Origin: an uncultured Bdellovibrio sp.
Lineage (GTDB): Bacteria; Bdellovibrionota; Bdellovibrionia; Bdellovibrionales; Bdellovibrionaceae
Direction of reading: 5' to 3'
Length of the DNA stretch: 6,927 bases
NCBI GenBank assembly: GCA_946482355.1
Contig: CAMLRE010000119.1
Span: forward strand, 1-6,927
Under the pieces are notes generated by a model. It ran no database searches. It had not been told where the DNA came from and saw only the letters and a program-made list of their open reading frames with translations. Shown here in pieces: positions 6,053-6,927 of the stretch; positions within the stretch are counted from its first letter, which is position 1; each line of letters begins with the position of its first letter. Made by a program: the position numbers and the translations under genes.

Positions 6053-6093
6053 GCTCTTGCTTTGAGACAACATTGTTGCCTGAACTCCCGAGC
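6053..6093. repeat. Hairpin repeat unit C (diverged)
   Basis: A more degenerate 41-nt hairpin: CAAC (6068-6071) with GTTG (6075-6078) and the same loop ATT as unit B, an interrupted middle stem, and an outer GCTC/GAGC pair (6053-6056 with 6090-6093). The GAGCAA end matches unit A. Its membership in the repeat family is based on the shared architecture and the loop region (ACARTGT on the - strand in all three units) more than on overall identity. Confidence 0.5.
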
Positions 6094-6096
6094 AAA

Positions 6097-6127
6097 AAAA
6101 AAGAGAAGCCCAAAGCTTCTCTTTTTT
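6097..6127. terminator. Bidirectional Rho-independent terminator
   Basis: A perfect 13-bp stem, with arms 6097-6109 and 6115-6127 (core GAGAAGC/GCTTCTC) and loop CCAAA, is flanked by A on the left and T on the right. It therefore ends in a U run in both directions. It sits between the convergent parvulin (+) and pyrophosphatase (-) genes, 25 bp beyond the hppA stop, and would end both transcripts. The hairpin array lies on the parvulin side. Confidence 0.88.
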
Positions 6128-6152
6128 CATCATTTGATTTTGAAATCGCAGA

Positions 6153-6927
6153 TTATTTTAAAGCGATCAATTGAGCGATTAATAACGATACAACCGACAT
6201 AACTTTAATTAAGATTGCGATACCAGGACCAGATGTATCTTTGAACGGGTCACCAACAGTGTCACCGATAACCGCCGCTTTGTGAGCGTCAGAACCTTTT
6301 TTGTGACCTGGTAGACCACCTTTTTCGATAAATTTCTTAGCGTTATCCCAAGCGCCACCCGCGTTAGCCATGAATAATGACATCGCAGCACCTACAGCCA
6401 TACCACCAGCTAATAAACCAGCTAAGGCTTGAGGGCCTAAGATGAAACCGCAAAGTACCGGCGCAACAACTGCGATCATACCTGGTAAAATCATTTCGTA
6501 TAACGCTGCAGATGTAGCGATATCTACGATTTTAGCCGGTTGTGGTTCAGCTTTACCTTCACGTAAACCTGGAATTTCTTTGAACTGACGAGCGATCTCA
6601 ACAACGATTTTACCTGCTGCGCGACCTACCGCTGTCATAGTTGTAGAACCAACTAAGAATGGAAGGATTGAACCTAATAAGATACCGATTAATACGCCAG
6701 AAGACGTTAAGTCTAATTGCATTTTTGCTAAACCAGCAGTTTCACGAACGTGATTTACTTCCATATTGAAAGCAGAGAATAACGCCACAACTGTTAAGAT
6801 AGCTGAACCGATAGCGAAACCTTTACCGATAGCTGCAGTCGTATTACCTACTGCATCTAATTCGTCAGTGATTTCACGAACGTTTGATGGCAAGCCAGAC
6901 ATTTCAGAGATACCACCAGCATTATCA
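6153..6927 (-). CDS. hppA: K+-dependent membrane-bound ion-pumping pyrophosphatase, C-terminal part
   Basis: C-terminal third of an integral membrane pyrophosphatase that couples PPi hydrolysis to H+ or Na+ transport across the cytoplasmic membrane. The frame runs off the right edge; the ATG near 6902 is an internal Met in the conserved DNAGGISEMSGLP. The next motif, LDAVGNTTAAIGKGFAIGS, has Ala and Gly where K+-independent enzymes have Lys and Thr (GNTTKATTKG), marking the K+-dependent class. Later come GSTTMTAVGRAA, NAGGAWDNAKKFIEKGG, and the substrate-site stretch HKAAVIGDTVGDPFKDTSGP, then a final membrane helix ending in LIALK. Several hydrophobic helices separate these motifs. Family members usually have SGPSLNILIKLM; here it is SGPGIAILIKVM. 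Whether it pumps H+ or Na+ depends on residues outside the window. Stop TAA at 6153-6155, followed by the terminator at 6097-6127. Confidence 0.95.
   Translation of the reverse strand, partial: DNAGGISEMSGLPSNVREITDELDAVGNTTAAIGKGFAIGSAILTVVALFSAFNMEVNHVRETAGLAKMQLDLTSSGVLIGILLGSILPFLVGSTTMTAVGRAAGKIVVEIARQFKEIPGLREGKAEPQPAKIVDIATSAALYEMILPGMIAVVAPVLCGFILGPQALAGLLAGGMAVGAAMSLFMANAGGAWDNAKKFIEKGGLPGHKKGSDAHKAAVIGDTVGDPFKDTSGPGIAILIKVMSVVSLLIAQLIALK

Noticed and set aside
5923..6093. CRISPR array or integron attC sites
   Set aside because: The units are imperfect, unequally spaced (75 and 52 nt between loop centres), have no unique spacers or cassettes between them, and no cas or integrase gene is near.

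Overview
This window looks like chromosomal housekeeping DNA from an AT-leaning Gram-negative bacterium. Leucine is mostly encoded by TTA, and lysine and asparagine are frequent. The gene content is an E. coli-type MetG with a fused C-terminal tRNA-binding domain, a SpoU methyltransferase, TrmO, a secreted PHB-depolymerase-like esterase, Dps, a stand-alone parvulin and a K+-dependent membrane pyrophosphatase. This would fit a Bdellovibrio-like predator or a related proteobacterial lineage, but nothing here proves the taxon. No phage, transposase, CRISPR, tRNA or rRNA gene was seen.

Left part (2-2712, + strand): a tight three-gene run of metG (5' end cut by the window edge), a SpoU-family 2'-O-ribose RNA methyltransferase and trmO. 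The gaps are 1 and 7 bp, so this is almost certainly one operon. At least metG and trmO act on tRNA: charging with methionine, and methylating t6A37. The SpoU enzyme is an RNA modifier of unknown target.

Middle (2689-4981, - strand): a secreted type II (circularly permuted) poly(3-hydroxybutyrate) depolymerase/esterase whose 3' end overlaps trmO tail-to-tail by 24 bp. Upstream of it is an MFS transporter with a GTG start, ended by a GC-rich hairpin terminator that covers its stop codon.

Right part (5078-6927): dps (-) and a single-domain parvulin prolyl isomerase (+) are divergent, with start codons 42 bp apart. A good sigma70-type promoter for dps lies inside the first codons of the parvulin gene. 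A 241-bp non-coding gap follows. It holds three related imperfect hairpins; two align without gaps over 52 nt, and their stems show compensatory base changes. The gap also holds a strong bidirectional terminator. The window ends in the C-terminal third of a membrane-bound pyrophosphatase (hppA, -), cut by the right edge.

The most unusual element is the hairpin array at 5923-6093. It is not explained by any gene and behaves like a structure-conserved repeat family or a structured RNA. The rest is well-recognised gene families.
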